7,399 nucleotides of DNA from G020354085 sp964629975. GTDB lineage: Bacteria > Pseudomonadota > Gammaproteobacteria > Acidiferrobacterales > Sulfurifustaceae. The stretch lies in the NCBI GenBank assembly GCA_964629975.1, contig CAZVUN010000141.1, forward strand, positions 1 to 7,399. The letters are read 5' to 3'. The translations under genes and the position numbers were made by a program. This document shows, in pieces, positions 6,156 to 7,399 of this stretch; within the stretch, counting starts at the first letter, position 1; each line of letters starts with the position of its first letter. The notes under the pieces were generated by a model. That model saw only the letters and a program-made list of their open reading frames with translations, was not told the DNA's origin and searched no databases.

Positions 6156-7399
6156 CGATCTACCAACGTAACGCACTGCGAACCGGCTACGAGCTGGCCG
6201 AGTACCAGATCGAGTCGGTGCTCGGCCACGGCGGTTTCGGCATCACCTACCTGGCACGCGACACCGCGCTCGGTGCATTGGTCGCGATCAAGGAGTACCT
6301 GCCGCACGAGATCGCCACGCGCGGCGGCGACAAGACCGAGATCCTGCCACACCCCAACCGCGACGCCGTGCGTGATTACCACTGGGGTCTCAAGAACTTC
6401 GTGAAGGAGGCGCGCGCGCTCGCGCACTTCAAGCATCCCAACATCGTGCGCGTGCTGCGTTTTCTCGAGGCCAACGGCACCGCCTACATGGTGATGGAGT
6501 ACGAAAAGGGCGCGAGTCTGGGCGAGTACCTCAAGCGCCACGGACCGCGCCTCGACGAGCCGACGCTGCTGCGCATCTTCATCCCGATTCTCAATGGTCT
6601 GAACGCGGTGCACGAGGCCGGCATGCTGCACCTCGACATCAAGCCGGAGAACATCTACATGCGCGGCGACGGCAGCCCGATGCTGATCGACTTCGGCTCG
6701 GTGCGCCAGGCGATCGCCGGTGCCGGCCACGTGCAGCGCACGGCACTGACCCATGGCTACGCGCCCATCGAACAGTACCCGGACAAGGGCAAGCCCGGCC
6801 CGTGGACCGACATCTACGCCACCGGCGCCTCGATGTACCGCTGCATCAGCGGGCAGCGCCCGGAGGATTCGCTCAAGCGCTATCAGGCCATTCTCAAGTA
6901 CCAGGTCGATCCGATGAAGCCGGCGACGCTGGTCGGACGCGATCGTTATCGCGAGAACCTGCTCGAGTGCATCGACTGGGCGATGCAGATCTATCCCAAC
7001 GATCGCCCGCAGTCGGCGCGCGAGCTGCAGGATGCGCTGATGGGCAAGCGCCGACCCGGTCGCAAGCCCTTGCCCGCCGCGCCGAACCCGGCGGCAGCGG
7101 CGAAGCCCGTTGCGGCCACACGGCCAGCGGCCGGGACCGCGAGCGGCGGGCGCGCGCGGATTTCCTGGACACGGTCGCTGCGCACGCTGCGCCGCTACAG
7201 CGGCGGGGCAGTGCTGCTGGCCGGCGTGGCAGCGGCGGTCTGGCTCGCCATCACGCACTGGGAAGACATCGACACGCTGCTGCGACCGCCGCCAGCCCCG
7301 GGGCCAATCGAGCCGCTCGCGCCGCCGCCCGCGGCGTCAACGCCGCACGAGGCGCCAGCGGCCGGTCAGGCAGCGGAACCCGCCGGCGCCCGCCCGGGC
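6152..7399 (+). CDS. Membrane-anchored serine/threonine protein kinase (3' end outside window)
   Basis: This is a Hanks-type (PknB-like) kinase, predicted to phosphorylate Ser/Thr on cytoplasmic proteins. The frame is open from GTG 6152 to the window end (416 codons). The core is complete: glycine loop GHGGFG (25-30), VAIK with ATP-binding K47, helix-C E86, catalytic HLDIKPEN (160-167, D162, K164, N167), DFG (180-182), APIEQY (204-209, the APE region), D220 and R285. HLD replaces HRD, making it a non-RD kinase. The activation loop has possible phosphosites T197 and T200. After an Ala/Pro-rich linker (about 302-335) comes one predicted transmembrane helix near 351-367 (GGAVLLAGVAAAVWLAI), then a Pro/Ala-rich, probably periplasmic, segment that is cut off. 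GTG 6152 is the only ATG/GTG/TTG start between the in-frame stop at 6020 and the kinase domain. It has no clear ribosome binding site and overlaps the upstream small ORF. Substrates and any sensor domain are not visible. Confidence 0.92.
   Translation, partial: MTIYQRNALRTGYELAEYQIESVLGHGGFGITYLARDTALGALVAIKEYLPHEIATRGGDKTEILPHPNRDAVRDYHWGLKNFVKEARALAHFKHPNIVRVLRFLEANGTAYMVMEYEKGASLGEYLKRHGPRLDEPTLLRIFIPILNGLNAVHEAGMLHLDIKPENIYMRGDGSPMLIDFGSVRQAIAGAGHVQRTALTHGYAPIEQYPDKGKPGPWTDIYATGASMYRCISGQRPEDSLKRYQAILKYQVDPMKPATLVGRDRYRENLLECIDWAMQIYPNDRPQSARELQDALMGKRRPGRKPLPAAPNPAAAAKPVAATRPAAGTASGGRARISWTRSLRTLRRYSGGAVLLAGVAAAVWLAITHWEDIDTLLRPPPAPGPIEPLAPPPAASTPHEAPAAGQAAEPAGARPG

Noticed and set aside
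6065..7258. Minus-strand open frame of 397 codons opposite the kinase
   Set aside because: The plus strand encodes a complete kinase core with all catalytic motifs, so the antisense frame is a shadow.

Overview
The window is a GC-rich stretch (high GC at third codon positions, many GTG starts) carrying the conserved gammaproteobacterial housekeeping order rodZ - ispG - hisS - yfgM - bamB - der, all on the + strand, followed by a + strand serine/threonine protein kinase that runs off the right edge. E. coli has the same six genes in the same order. Together with close protein similarity (identical Fe-S ligand numbering in IspG, identical BamA-contact residues in BamB), this points to a gammaproteobacterium. 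I cannot name the genus from this window alone.

Layout. Positions 1-347 hold the C-terminal end of RodZ (Pro/Ala linker plus periplasmic DUF4115 domain). ispG (349-1476) starts one base after the rodZ stop. hisS (1487-2752, GTG start) follows, with its Shine-Dalgarno sequence overlapping the ispG stop. yfgM (2794-3435, GTG start) follows after a 41-base gap containing a TATAGT hexamer. bamB (3438-4574) begins two bases after the yfgM stop. A perfect 9-bp inverted repeat starts on the last base of the bamB stop, and der (4623-6014) follows. Apart from the 48-base bamB-der gap and the 41-base hisS-yfgM gap, the genes nearly abut, as expected of an operon.

The right end is the less ordinary part. 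After der comes a short AT-rich patch with the strongest ribosome binding site in the window. It serves a 38-codon ORF (6039-6155) whose stop overlaps the GTG start of the kinase as GTGA. The kinase has no convincing ribosome binding site of its own, so translational coupling through this small ORF is the simplest reading. The kinase (416 codons visible, 3' end missing) has a complete catalytic core, one predicted transmembrane helix and the beginning of a Pro/Ala-rich, probably periplasmic, segment. It is a non-RD kinase (HLD in place of HRD).

Functionally the core genes cover cell-shape control (RodZ), isoprenoid synthesis by the MEP pathway (IspG), histidyl-tRNA charging (HisS), periplasmic chaperone and outer-membrane assembly work (YfgM, BamB) and 50S ribosome assembly (Der). 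I found no mobile element, CRISPR array, tRNA or rRNA. No stretch over 300 bases lacks a gene. I see no clearly new multi-gene system; the most distinctive unit is the leader ORF plus membrane kinase, of which only part is visible.
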